Positions 11,018 through 22,529 are shown, counted from the stretch's first letter. The stretch is DNA of 64,000 nucleotides from Diphasiastrum complanatum (GCA_029204225.1 CM055095.1:72775990-72839989); one strand, 5' to 3'. Program-made: numbers and translations. The notes: generated by a model not told the origin, from the letters alone.

Positions 11018-11130
11018 CATCACTTTTCACATGCGTGGCGTGCACGTTTCTTATCAAAGCTTATATATCAACTATCACCACTTTTCATATGCATGGCGTG
11101 CACATTTCTTACCAAAGCTTATATCAACTA
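11018..11130 (+). repeat. Two-copy tandem repeat of about 57 bp
   Basis: CACTTTTCA, ATGCRTGGCGTGCAC, TTTCTTA and CAAAGCTTATAT recur in the same order in 11018-11075 and 11076-11130, with a few substitutions. It directly precedes the inhibitor-like fragment. Confidence 0.75.
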
Positions 11131-11340
11131 CCAAAGATAGGAGATGTTGCAACCCTACATGACTGCGTTGAAGTCCTTCAGAATGCATCGGATCTTATCC
11201 ATAGAAGACTGGAAGTGCTATTAGATTCCAATCAAATGTTGTCTAATGCACGTCTTTTGGACATTCAAACCTGGATGAGCAACTATGTTTGTGAATTTTC
11301 AAAATTACTCAATGGATCAAGCTATAGCCATGAGAGGTAG
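11131..11340 (+). pseudogene. Pectin methylesterase inhibitor-like gene fragment
   Basis: An open stretch of about 70 codons resembling the C-terminal helix pair of plant PMEI / pectinesterase pro-region domains. It shows the pattern LHDCVEVLQNASDLI, then a long helix, then DIQTWMSN, matching the family's DC...A...L...D..TWLSAA signature. The expected Thr-Cys pair after TWLS is weak: only one Cys, in YVCEF, is present. Such domains are secreted and control cell-wall pectin esterification. No signal peptide, upstream domain half or catalytic esterase domain is nearby, so this is at best a displaced exon fragment. A chance helical resemblance remains possible. Confidence 0.4.
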
Positions 11341-11785
<445 letters not shown>

Positions 11786-11876
11786 TACAATAAAAATTTC
11801 AAACCTTACATGGTGGAATCAAGCCATACATGGTATTACTTTTGGTTGTGGGTTTGGATGTGTATTTGGATGAGTA

Positions 11877-11879
<3 letters not shown>

Positions 11880-11908
<29 letters not shown>
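11880..11908 (+). repeat. (TG)n microsatellite, about 29 nt
   Basis: A perfect TG dinucleotide run. Confidence 0.95.
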
Positions 11909-11909
<1 letters not shown>

Positions 11910-12111
11910 TTAGAATCCTAGGTTACATCTTATGGTTAATATCTTAGGTTACGTTAGGGCTTGGTCTATGGCTTAAAGCTACGTTTGTACACTTGGGATG
12001 TAAGTTTAGATATTGGTTTATGATTAGTTTAACTTAGGTTTTTTCGTTAAGTTCCGTTTAGGTTTTATGGTGAGCTTAGCTTAAACATGTTAGGGTACTT
12101 AAGGTTATGTC
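11909..12111 (+). repeat. Degenerate GGTTA/TTAGGTTT-rich tandem repeat, left part
   Basis: Imperfect units containing TAGGTTA, TTATGG, GCTTA and CTTAAGGTTA recur here and continue after C3 at 18543-18700. C3 is inserted inside this array. No gene. Confidence 0.65.
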
Positions 12112-12543
12112 TGTGAAAAATACAGATCCTAAGTGGATCTAAACTCCAAGATCATTGGCTTGAATGCTTGCACTCCAAACTACATAAGCTAGGAATTGGC
12201 AACACATTCTATGCTACCTAGAATGCAAAGAACTTGATCAAAAAGCATTTATCACAAATGGAAACTTCCATAAACATCAAGTGCGGCCCAAAATAGCATT
12301 ATACAGTCCATAATACATCAGCCTATCACTTTTGGAAAGCACCTAAGATCATACACAATAGCTTGAAGACAATACACACAACAATGCTCTCAATGGAGGA
12401 AGAAACAATGACAATGATCTATTGATCTCAATGAAGCATACAAAAGGTTTCTCCAACCTGTTCTCCACGACTTCCCTACTATTTATGGATGAGGAAGATG
12501 ACTCTCTCTCCTCTCTCTAGAAGGTACTTGACCCTAGATATTC

Positions 12544-12553
12544 CCTATATAGG
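12544..12553 (-). promoter_or_regulatory. Candidate TATA box in the C3 LTR
   Basis: CCTATATAGG, about 215 bases from the LTR start in element orientation; the matching copy is at 18320-18329. The motif is self-complementary, so direction rests on the element's orientation. Confidence 0.5.
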
Positions 12554-12675
12554 AAAAATAGCTAAAAATGGCTTATATGACCAAAATACATCAAAATGGT
12601 CTCATTTTGAAGGGTATGAAGTTTGACACTTCATCATACTGAAAAAATACAGTAAATAAAAACATTGTGGCCTGG

Positions 12676-12689
12676 TTCACACGTGTGAA
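12676..12689. promoter_or_regulatory. 14-bp palindrome with G-box core in the C3 LTR
   Basis: TTCACACGTGTGAA is a perfect inverted repeat centred on CACGTG, the core bound by plant bZIP and bHLH factors. It recurs in the right LTR (18452-18465), in both C5 LTRs and in the C2 leader. A regulatory role is inferred from its conservation in unrelated LTR contexts. Confidence 0.5.
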
Positions 12690-12761
12690 ACTCCAGAACC
12701 AAAACTATTTACAATTTTAGCCAATTTAGGCCTCAAACTAGCTAGGAAATGTTGACAATTT

Positions 12762-15700
12762 TCACACTCCCTCTTCAACATTGGATGCTAGTTTCAACAT
12801 AGTCTTTGAGCACATTCCAAGATTAGATCTATGCATTAAATATAGGTCCTTTCCCAATGGTTTGGTGAAGATATCAGCCACACACTCCTTTGAAGAGACA
12901 TGTTGAAGCTCCACCTCTTTGGCAATGACTTGATCTCTCACAAAATGGTGAGCAATCTCAATGTGCTTGCTCCTTGCATGAAAAACAGGATTGCTTGCCA
13001 AGCTTTGGGCTGAAAGGTTATCACAAAGTATGATTGGAGTCTTCTCTGGTTCCAGCAAGTGAAGATCCAATAACATCCTCTTGATCCAAAGAATCTCCTT
13101 GGTGCATGTTGTTAATGCCTTGTACTCGGCTTCGGTGGAAGATAGAGAGACAGTTGGTTGCTTCTTTGATAGCCATGAGACCACTCCATCTCCAAGATAG
13201 ATTGCAAAGGCACTTGTTGACTTCCTATCCATTTGATCACCTGCAAAATCTGAATCTGAAAATCCACAAAGGTTAGGTGTAGTACCTCCATACAAGATGC
13301 CAAAATCTCTAGATCCCGAGATGTATCTAAGTACTCTCTTTCCTAGCTTCCAATGAGCCTCACTAGGATCTTGCATAAATTGACTTAGTTTACCAACCAC
13401 AAAGCTTAGATCAGGTCTTGTGATGGTTAACCATATAAGAGATCCTATTAGCTTTCTATAGAGAGTAATGTCCTTGAAGGATCTTTCATTACTTCTTGTA
13501 GTTAGCTTTACATTTGATTCCATAGGAGTAGAAACAACTTTACAATCTTCCATATGAAACCTTTTTAGAATAGAGTTAACATACTTTTCTTGACATATGA
13601 ATGTAGATTTAGAAGTTCTAATAATCTCTATTCCTAAGATATAATGAAGTTTACCAAGATCTTGAATTTCAAACTCTCTTTTGAGTGCCATCTTGATTTC
13701 ATCTATATCTAGATTGTTACCACCACTTAAGATAATGTCATCAACATAGATCAAAAGTAAAGTGATATCATTTTCATTCAATCTAAAGTAGAGAGAATGA
13801 TCATACTCACTCATAACAAAGTTTTGAGAAAGTAAGAAGGAATTGAGCTTAGCATACCAACTCCTTGGTGCTTGCTTTAGCCCATACAAACTCTTTTGGA
13901 GATAGCACACATGATTAGGCTCATCATGTGAAACATAGCCCTCGGGTTGCTCCATGTAAATATCTTCTTCAAGATCACCATTCAAGAAGGCATTAGTAAC
14001 ATCCATTTGCCACATATCCCAATCATAAAGAGTTGCAAGAGAGATTAGGATTCGAATAGTTACCATCTTTGCCACGGGTGCAAAGGTCTCATCATAGTCA
14101 ATACCATATTCTTGAGCATACCCCTTTGCCACCAACCTTGCCTTGTACTTGTTGATTGATCCATCTTGATTTGTCTTGATCTTGAAGATCCACTTACAAC
14201 CAATTGCCTTCTTGTCCTTTGGAAGCTTTACCAACCTCCATGTGTTGCTTTTGATGAGTGCTTGATGCTCATGATCCATGGCTTGGATCCATTCTTTCTT
14301 TTGAATTGCTTCACCTACACAAGTTGGTTCATCAAAAGAGGTAAGAAAAGCAAAGTTAGAGTTGTCCACCACTTGCTTTCCTTTTTCATCATAGGTTAGC
14401 CTTGATGGCTTAGCCCTTTGCCTTTGAGTCTTCCTTGAAGTTTGCTTTGGAGTGGCATCTCCATCTTCATCCAAGACATCTTGCACATCATGATGATTAG
14501 TAGGCACATCAACATCAACATCAACAACATTGGAAACATTCTCTTCATGAAAGATGACATCCCTACTTATGACAACTTTCTTTGTAGAAGGAATGTACAC
14601 TTTGTAAGCCTTGCTTACTTCACTATAGCCAACAAACACACCCTTCTTTGATGAAGGATCTTCTTTAGTTCTATCATCAAGTGTGATATTGACAAAACAT
14701 GTACATCCAAAGATCCTACAATGCTTGACACTCGGCCTTCTACCATAAAGAACCTCATGAGGAGTTTTACCATCCAAGGAAGCACTTGTCCATCTATTAC
14801 ATAGATAGTTAGCACATGCTAAAGCTTCCCCCCAAAAAGACTTAGCAAGATTAGCATGTAGTCTCATTGCCTTGGCACATTCACAAAGGGTTCTATTCTT
14901 CCTCTCGGCCACTCCATTCTGTTGTGGAGTCCTAGGACTAGACATCTCCCTCTTAATCCCATGTGCTATACAAAAGTCTTTGAACCTATTTGAGGTGTAT
15001 TCCTCTCCATTATCAGATCTTAAGCATTTGATCTTTGTATTGAATTGGTTTTCCATTTCATTCTTGAACTTGACAAATGCAGCAAACACTTCATCCTTAC
15101 TTTTAAGAAGATAGATCCAAGTATACCTACTAAAGTCATCAATGAAAGTTGCATACATCTTTGCCCCACCATTGCTAGTTGTACTAGAAGAATGAATATC
15201 AGAATGCACAAGTTGAAAAGCTTCTTTAGATCTAGAAGTAGATCTAGAATAAGCAAGTCTATGAGATTTGGACAAGGCACAATGTTCACAAACACTATTG
15301 TTTGCAACAAGACTTTTAGGGAGACCAAGAACAAGCTCTTTCTTTGCCATTACCTCCAAAGATTTGAAGTTGGGATGGCCCAACCTCTTGTGCCAAACTT
15401 CTTGGTTTGTCAATTGCTCCCTAGCCATACATCCTTCATGATTAGAGATCACACATGCATCAAGCTTGAAAAGTTTACCATGCCTCCTACCTTGAGCAAT
15501 CAAGGATCCACATTTACTTATCAAACATGCATCTCCAATGAACTCCACATCAAGTCCTTTGTCAATCATTTGACTTACACTAAGCAAATTCTTAGTGATT
15601 GAAGGAATGTACAAAACATTTTCAAGATTTGCTTTCCTATTTGTTGAAAGGGAAATAGGAATAGTGCCTATGCCTTTGATGTCACATTGACCATCATTTG

Positions 15701-16715
15701 CAGTGTAGATGATGTTACCTTCTCCCTCATAAGACAATAAGGATGTAAAGTATTCCTTATGTCTTGTCATGTGAGATGAGGCTCCACTATCAATCCACCA
15801 AGGATCATTATCATCTATGTTGGCTAACAAACTTGAAGTCATAACAAGTGATTCACATGTGTTATGTTCTTCCTCATCTATTGTAAGATTTCCTTGCCTC
15901 TCTCCTTGCTCTCTTTTCTTCTTATAACATTCATTTGCAAAATGACCTTTTATCCCACAATAAAAGCACTTGAACTTTGACTTATTGTTCTTAGTAGAAG
16001 AGGAAGAGGAAGAGTGATCATCATGATCAAAGTTACCACCTTTGGACCATTTCCCTTTGCCTTTACCTTTGCCCTTGAATTTGCCTTTTGTGAAGAAAGC
16101 CTCTTCACCTCCACCTTGCAAGGATGCACCATCAAGCTTTGATTGCAACCTATGTTCTTCAGCCAATAAGATTTCTTGCAAGTCAACCACACTTGGCAAG
16201 ACTCTTTGAATGGCAAAACTTTGCACAAGGTTAGCATGTTCATTTAGCAAACCATTCAACATAACTTGGACTATTTCACCATCTTTTATGTTCTCATCAA
16301 TGCATGCTAAATCATCACTTAGGGACTTAACTCTCAAGATAAATGCATGAGCACTTTCACCCTCTCTTTGCCTACTAGAAAATATTTGTCTCCTTAGGGT
16401 CAATACCCTAGATGTGGACTTTGATTCAAAGAGCTTCTTTAAGGCATTCCATGCCTCACTTGCACTTTGACACTTTCCAACTTCCTTGAGAAGTTCATTT
16501 GTAACATTCATTTTAATGATATGAAGAGCCCTTTTGGCCTTCTTATCAAACCTTTGTTGCTCTTGAAGTGTGAGAGGTCTCTCTTCAATTTCTGCAACTA
16601 TGTCCATGAGTTCATTCAACTCAAGTAAGGACTCCATCCTCACTTTCCAAGTAGAGTAGTTTGATGAACTCAACCTTTCACTAGACTCTAGCATGATCCC
16701 ACCATTGGAAGCCAT
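12762..16715 (-). CDS. gag-pol: C3 gag-pol polyprotein, intact
   Basis: One open frame of 1317 aa, ATG at 16715 (MASNGGIMLESSERL). Gag with NYSTWKVRMESLLELNELMDIV near residue 20; CCHC knuckle at residues 250-263 (CFYCGIKGHFANEC); aspartic protease WIDSGASSHMT with Asp309; pre-integrase EVWHKRLGHPNF near 436; integrase core HSDIH, RSDNGEEY and NGVAERKN near 505-603; RT with KARLVAKGYAQ and YVDD at 990-993; RNase H SDSDFAGDQMDRKS and TEAEYKAL near 1150-1200. The product would form particles, process itself, copy RNA to DNA and integrate it. The frame reads through the polypurine tract and its TGA lies at LTR bases 3-5. No frameshift separates gag from pol, as usual for copia. Confidence 0.97.
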   Translation of the reverse strand: MASNGGIMLESSERLSSSNYSTWKVRMESLLELNELMDIVAEIEERPLTLQEQQRFDKKAKRALHIIKMNVTNELLKEVGKCQSASEAWNALKKLFESKSTSRVLTLRRQIFSSRQREGESAHAFILRVKSLSDDLACIDENIKDGEIVQVMLNGLLNEHANLVQSFAIQRVLPSVVDLQEILLAEEHRLQSKLDGASLQGGGEEAFFTKGKFKGKGKGKGKWSKGGNFDHDDHSSSSSSTKNNKSKFKCFYCGIKGHFANECYKKKREQGERQGNLTIDEEEHNTCESLVMTSSLLANIDDNDPWWIDSGASSHMTRHKEYFTSLLSYEGEGNIIYTANDGQCDIKGIGTIPISLSTNRKANLENVLYIPSITKNLLSVSQMIDKGLDVEFIGDACLISKCGSLIAQGRRHGKLFKLDACVISNHEGCMAREQLTNQEVWHKRLGHPNFKSLEVMAKKELVLGLPKSLVANNSVCEHCALSKSHRLAYSRSTSRSKEAFQLVHSDIHSSSTTSNGGAKMYATFIDDFSRYTWIYLLKSKDEVFAAFVKFKNEMENQFNTKIKCLRSDNGEEYTSNRFKDFCIAHGIKREMSSPRTPQQNGVAERKNRTLCECAKAMRLHANLAKSFWGEALACANYLCNRWTSASLDGKTPHEVLYGRRPSVKHCRIFGCTCFVNITLDDRTKEDPSSKKGVFVGYSEVSKAYKVYIPSTKKVVISRDVIFHEENVSNVVDVDVDVPTNHHDVQDVLDEDGDATPKQTSRKTQRQRAKPSRLTYDEKGKQVVDNSNFAFLTSFDEPTCVGEAIQKKEWIQAMDHEHQALIKSNTWRLVKLPKDKKAIGCKWIFKIKTNQDGSINKYKARLVAKGYAQEYGIDYDETFAPVAKMVTIRILISLATLYDWDMWQMDVTNAFLNGDLEEDIYMEQPEGYVSHDEPNHVCYLQKSLYGLKQAPRSWYAKLNSFLLSQNFVMSEYDHSLYFRLNENDITLLLIYVDDIILSGGNNLDIDEIKMALKREFEIQDLGKLHYILGIEIIRTSKSTFICQEKYVNSILKRFHMEDCKVVSTPMESNVKLTTRSNERSFKDITLYRKLIGSLIWLTITRPDLSFVVGKLSQFMQDPSEAHWKLGKRVLRYISGSRDFGILYGGTTPNLCGFSDSDFAGDQMDRKSTSAFAIYLGDGVVSWLSKKQPTVSLSSTEAEYKALTTCTKEILWIKRMLLDLHLLEPEKTPIILCDNLSAQSLASNPVFHARSKHIEIAHHFVRDQVIAKEVELQHVSSKECVADIFTKPLGKDLYLMHRSNLGMCSKTMLKLASNVEEGV
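12767..12776 (-). other. C3 polypurine tract
   Basis: The minus strand reads GAAGAGGGAG immediately before the 3' LTR. It primes plus-strand DNA synthesis. It is also coding: it specifies the last residues of Pol. Confidence 0.9.
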
Positions 16716-17876
16716 GATTCTAATGTTTCTTCAACTTTTAGGTTCTGTCCTAAAGCACTTAGCACTCACTTTTCTCTCAACAAATGATAGATAAAGAGAT
16801 CTATGAAGATTTAGGACCCTAAAACACTTCTATCTTGAACCTAGATGGTTTCCAAGCATAGAAAGGAAGATTGAAACACATGCAACACTTTGCACACACT
16901 AAGAATGGATTACAAAATCAAACCAACCTGAACACACTCTTGCTTAAGCTCTCAAACTTTCCAGCAAGTGACCAAATCAAGTTATGGTGTGAAGAGTTAC
17001 TTGCATTCTTAGAAAATACCCAAAACTAGGATGCCAAGATTACCTAGTAATGAACAAACTTGATCAACATATGATCAACACACTAAGATATTGATTCAAC
17101 CTGTAAAACCACATGTAAACCACACTTCTAAAAGTTTATAAACTCCAGCAAGTGATAAATACAAGATTTAGAGGTGAATGAATGAGCACACTTAGTGAAT
17201 CACAAGACTAGCTTCACTATCTTGTCAAATCTTGGTGTTTAGATGTAGATCTAAGATCACTTCACATGAGAATGTTCCTCAACCTGTTAAGAACCTGAAA
17301 ACACACTTGCATAATGGTTAACACCTTCCAGCAAATGCTCCAATCAAATTACATAAGGAGAGTTACTTACATGCTCAACAAAGTACACCAAAATTTATGC
17401 CAAAATTGATGACAATCTTTACAATATGCTCTTCACAATGGAGCTTACAATATGTTCACCCAAAAAAGGGGATCTTTCATCCAAATGGGAGCTTTGCTCA
17501 GCCTTTAGGAGAATTACAACTCACTCAAAAGAGCATTTGTCATCCACTTAAGGAGAAGTTTCATCCACTTAAGGAGAGTGTTCATCCAAGAATGGAGATT
17601 GTCAACAATAGGATTGAAAAGAACATTGTTAGTATTGAATATGCACAAGCCTCACAATCACAAATGATTAGGTGTTATGATCTGATCCAAAATAGTTTCT
17701 TTTCAGCCTCTGATCTTCAATAGACCTGAAATATGCTTTTGATCCACAAGTTCAACTCACAAAACAAAGGTTAGTAAGATTTGATCAACAAAGCAATGCA
17801 AAATCATGCTAGAACTTGATCAAACATCCAAATATCACCAAAAATGGAATACTTACTGTAAATAGAAGCCAACCAG
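16716..17876 (-). other. C3 untranslated leader
   Basis: About 1.16 kb between the PBS and the Gag start. A plus-strand open frame at 17397-17723 lies antisense here and includes short repeats of CATCCACTTAAGGAGA, but it resembles nothing known. No supported gene. Confidence 0.75.
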
Positions 17877-17887
17877 CTCTGATACCA
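17877..17887 (-). other. C3 primer-binding site
   Basis: The minus strand reads TGGTATCAGAG directly next to the 5' LTR, the initiator-Met tRNA complement. Confidence 0.94.
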
Positions 17888-18542
17888 TGTGAAAAATACA
17901 GATCCTAAGTGGATCTAAACTCCAAGATCATTGGCTTGAATGCTTGCACTCCAAACTACATAAGCTAGGAATTGGCAACACATTCTATGCTACCTAGAAT
18001 GCAAAGAACTTGATCAAAAAGCATTTATCACAAATGGAAACTTCCATAAACATCAAGTGCGGCCCAAAATAGCATTATACAGTCCATAATACATCAGCCT
18101 ATCACTTTTGGAAAGCACCTAAGATCATACACAATAGCTTGAAGACAATACACACAACAATGCTCTCAATGGAGGAAGAAACAATGACAATGATCTATTG
18201 ATCTCAATGAAGCATACAAAAGGTTTCTCCAACCTGTTCTCCACGACTTCCCTACTATTTATGGATGAGGAAGATGACTCTCTCTCCTCTCTCTAGAAGG
18301 TACTTGACCCTAGATATTCCCTATATAGGAAAAATAGCTAAAAATGGCTTATATGACCAAAATACATCAAAATAGTCTCATTTTGAAGGGTATGAAGTTT
18401 GACACTTCATCATACTGAAAAAATACAGTAAATAAAAACATTGTGGCCTGGTTCACACGTGTGAAACTCCAGAACCAAAACTATTTACAATTTTAGCCAA
18501 TTTAGGCCTCAAACTAGCTAGGAAATGTTGACAATTTTCACA
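17888..18542 (-). repeat. C3 5' LTR (right copy)
   Basis: 655 bp, essentially identical to 12112-12766. It is followed by the target duplication ATGTC at 18543-18547. In element orientation it carries the promoter and transcription start. Confidence 0.97.
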
Positions 18543-18918
18543 ATGTCTACCATTACGTTTATGATTAGGTTAGTAGGTTTATGGCTTAAGGCTACATTTA
18601 GGTTAGGTTTAGGTTCTATTTATGGGTAGCTTAAATTAAGCATCTTAGGATCCTTAAGGTTAGGTCTACGATTACATCTATGGTTAGCTCTTAAAGCCTT
18701 CTATTGGCAGTGATTTGCCATCGTTGGTATGTGAGCGAGGAATAGCATGGCATACTTGTCGTTTAGCATGTATACTATTAGTGTTGATTGTGCTAACAAA
18801 TCCACGTATCATAGAATATGTCATCGCTGGTATAACAATGATTTATGTGCTATCAAAAATATATATATATATATTTCGCTAGTATGATAGATATTTATAT
18901 GCTATCAAAATTGTAAAT
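18543..18918 (+). repeat. Degenerate tandem repeats continuing after C3
   Basis: 18543-18700 continues the TTAGGTT/CTTAAGGTTAGGTCTA array interrupted by C3. Farther right, near 18800-18905, two diverged units share GGTATAAC / AGTATGAT, ATTTAT and GCTATCAAAA around an AT run (18857-18876). No gene. Confidence 0.55.
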
Positions 18919-19560
18919 TATAAACGTCTATGATTGTTGTTATAACAACATACCTTAAGAGAAGAATGACCAAAAGCAAAGAGCATTACGCTAGCATTCT
19001 TACCATTTTTATCCAATTTCAACGTTTTGGCATCTCTCTTAATCCTGAAAATTGTCAGATTTGGGTAACCCATGGTATTGTATTAGGACATATTATCTCA
19101 CAAAATGACATTGCCACTGACATTGAAAAGATCCTTATCATTCAAAATCTATCGGAACCGCGTACGATACGTGAAGTTTACTCTTTCCTTGGCCACGCCA
19201 ACTACTATCGATGCTTTATTTTCGATTTTGCTAACAAAGCACGCTTAATCTACAAAGTAGTTGTAGTTCCCAAATGGACGGATGAACAACGCGTCTTCTT
19301 TAATCAACTCAAAGAAGACCTTACCAATGCACCCATCCTCCGGGCCCTTGATTATTCTAAAGAATTCCATGTGCATACCGATGCATCCAAGTATGCCATT
19401 GGAGCAGTGCTCACCCAACCGGGAGAATTCAAAAGGGACTACCCAATCCGTTTTCTTAGTCGACAATTGATACTTGCTGAAGTCAATTATACCACTACCG
19501 AACGTGAAGCCTTGGCAATGGTATATGTGGTTCAGAAGACAACGAAGTCGACCAACGACA
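18919..19560 (+). pseudogene. pol: G1 RT thumb and RNase H fragment
   Basis: Gypsy RT C-terminal motifs: SKEHYASILTIFIQF, GISLNPENCQIWV, GHIISQNDIATD and SFLGHANYYRCFI. RNase H follows: DYSKEFHVHTDASKYAIGAVL and NYTTTEREALAMVY. The N-terminal RT with the catalytic Asp pair and everything after the RNase H Glu motif are absent. The closest relative in the window is the RT of G5 near 45.8-46.3 kb. Confidence 0.9.
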
Positions 19561-20430
<870 letters not shown>

Positions 20431-20437
<7 letters not shown>

Positions 20438-21267
20438 ATGTTGTACATTCAGATATTTGTGGCCCGATGAAAAATCCTTCGCTGAAGGACGCCAAATATT
20501 TTAGAACCTTTATCGATGAATTCTCCAGAAGAACTATGGTGTACTTTATAAAGAAGAAATCAGAAGCCTTCAACTGCTTCAGAATCTTCAAGGAGCGTGC
20601 AGAAAAGGAGACTGGAAGGATGATCAAGGCCCTAAGGTCAGACAACAGTGGAGAATATATCTCTGTCGAGTTTAAGGAGTACTGCCAAAGCCAAGGCATT
20701 GAGCAACAATTCACCACTCCTTACAATCCTCAGTCTAATGGCCTAGTTGAGAGGAAAAACCATACTCTAGTCGAATCTGCTAAATGTATGTTATCGCATG
20801 CATCGTTGCCCAAGAGATTCTGGACTGAAGCTGTCTCCACTGCAGCTTACATCCAGAACAGATGTTCGACCAAGGCCCTCTCAGACAAGACACCCCACGA
20901 GGTGTGGATAGGCTCTAAACCTTCTTTGAAGAACCTAAGAGTGTTTGGGTGCATTGCCTACACGCAGATCCCAAAGGACACAAGGAAGAAATTGGACTTC
21001 CATGGTCTCAAGACCATCCTGATTGGATATATTTCGTCTGATAACACTTACAAGTTGTACGATCCTGATACCCAGCAAATCTTGTATAGCCTAGATATAG
21101 TCTTTATCGAGGATCAGTTCGTCGACCTCAAAGGCAAGGATGTTGCTCAAGAAGAACCTTCATCACTTGCCGTTGACACGAAAGTTCGAGCTTCAGGCTC
21201 AGGCGTATGTATTGTCGACCCACTTCGAGACAGCAAATCAGACGAAGATGTTGCTGCTACCCAGTAG
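20431..21267 (+). pseudogene. pol: C4 integrase core
   Basis: A 278-aa open stretch with VVHSDICGPM, FIDEFSRRTMVYF, ALRSDNSGEYIS and NGLVERKNHTLVES (the D, D, E residues are present), then FGCIAYTQIPKDTRKK and the integrase C-terminal region. It ends in a stop before the RT, which lies in another frame. An active site that looks intact in a gene that is not. Confidence 0.92.
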
Positions 21268-22114
21268 CAAGTCCCAGGAGCGGTTCATCAGTCGAATCCT
21301 CTGAGAAGATCAAGCTGAGTGCGCACACAACCCACAAGGTATACTCCTGGGTCTTAATGCAGAAACCAACGACACAGTCGAAGAGGCACTTAGCCAACCA
21401 GACTGTGATCTCAAGAGAGAAGCCATGGATAGAGAGTATTCCTCTCTGATCAAGAATCAGACATGGTCATTAGTTGAAGCTCCTATTGGCTGCTTTAAGA
21501 TCAAATATAATGCCAACAGAGTAATTGATCAAAGGAAGGCTATACTGGTAGCACGAGGATTCACCCAGATCTCGAATGTCGACTACAGTGAGACTTTTAG
21601 TCCAATCGTCAAACATTTGTCAATCCAAATGCTCTTGTCTTATGCTGCAGCTGCCGACTTTGAAGTACATCAACTTGATGTTCAAATAGCCTATCTGAAT
21701 GGAGTTATACAAGAAGATATCTACATAATTTAGCCCGAAGGATACGTTCTAGAAGGCATGAAAAATCGTGTCTGTAAACTCCACAATGCACTATACGGCT
21801 TGAAACAGTCTGCCAGGGCTTGGTTTCAGAGGATCAACACATTCCTCATTGAACAAGGATTCAAACCAAGCACTGCTGATTGCAACGTTTATTCGAAGTC
21901 AGTGCAACAATCTTTCATTATCATTATCCTGTACGTGGATGATACGTTGCTCTTCAGCAACGATACCAATATGGTTAAGGATTTGAAACAGATGTTGTTC
22001 TCAGAATTCGACATGATTGATCTGGGCGCAGCTCACTTTTGTCTGGGAATTCAAATCCACAGAGACAGAACAAATCGACTGATTTACATCACTCAACAAG
22101 AATCAGAAAATTAA
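21268..22114 (+). pseudogene. pol: C4 reverse transcriptase, broken
   Basis: RT is read in one frame from about 21425: FKIKYNANRVIDQRKAILV, SETFSPIVKHLS, IAYLNGVIQEDIY, an in-frame TAG at 21731-21733 where PEGY follows (Gln expected), then LHNALYGLKQSARAW and YVDDTLLFSND. It stops after LGIQIHRDR...YITQQ. The rest of RT and all of RNase H are missing, and the sequence passes straight into an LTR. Confidence 0.92.
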
Positions 22115-22415
22115 TAGATGATTTTGTAGCCGTTGTGCACACATCACTTTTCATGTCTGATCTTGAACGCAAATTAGTCTGTTATTATTCGTATGTCTGA
22201 TTCACTCTTGTTCATTTAATTTCGTACATTGGTTGAATTCTTGTTGAATGCTACAATAATCTCTAAACGTAGGTCAGCAGTGCCTGCCTACATTTTGGAG
22301 GACTGTAGGAACGATTCAGCTGGCAGTGACCAATGAGCAATTCTGAACTCCATCCGAATCCATTGAATTCGCGATTCTTTCGTGACTACAAATTCTAACG
22401 AATATTTCTTAATAG
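22098..22415 (+). repeat. C4 LTR, first copy
   Basis: About 318 bp matching 23017-23321. It differs by a short insertion (TTGTGCACACA region near 22132) and scattered substitutions. It is immediately followed by a PBS, which identifies it as a 5' LTR. The outer limit is set only by where the copies begin to match (AAGAATCAG), so the true start could differ by tens of bases. Confidence 0.8.
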
Positions 22416-22428
22416 TTGGTATCAGAGC
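22416..22428 (+). other. C4 primer-binding site
   Basis: TTGGTATCAGAGC, the initiator-Met tRNA complement, directly after the first LTR copy. Confidence 0.9.
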
Positions 22429-22529
22429 TCACCTACCTTGTCATAATCTGACATAGCCAAAGCTATTAGATCCAGGAGGCCAAGCATTCAGATGAACAAC
22501 CATCAACAAGAGAACAGACTTCAGAAGCA

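Larger units (their letters stand above)
12112..12766 (-). repeat. C3 3' LTR (left copy)
   Basis: 655 bp, TG...CA. In element orientation it starts TGTGAAAATTGTC. A 14-bp palindrome TTCACACGTGTGAA lies at 12676-12689. The only difference noticed from the right copy is G versus A in the AAAATGGTCTC / AAAATAGTCTC segment. Confidence 0.97.
12112..18542 (-). mobile_element. C3: complete, young Ty1/copia element
   Basis: A 6431-bp minus-strand element. Its LTRs of 655 bp (12112-12766 and 17888-18542) differ at one site that I can see. They are flanked by the perfect duplication ATGTC (12107-12111 and 18543-18547). The PBS adjoins the right LTR, a polypurine tract adjoins the left LTR, and one uninterrupted 1317-aa gag-pol frame lies between. 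All copia domains and catalytic motifs are present, so it may be autonomous. Confidence 0.98.

Noticed and set aside
15045-15602. 185-aa frame antisense to the C3 polyprotein
   Set aside because: Shadow of an intact, better-supported coding frame.
17397-17723. 108-aa plus-strand frame antisense to the C3 leader
   Set aside because: Lies in untranslated leader, has short internal repeats and resembles no protein.
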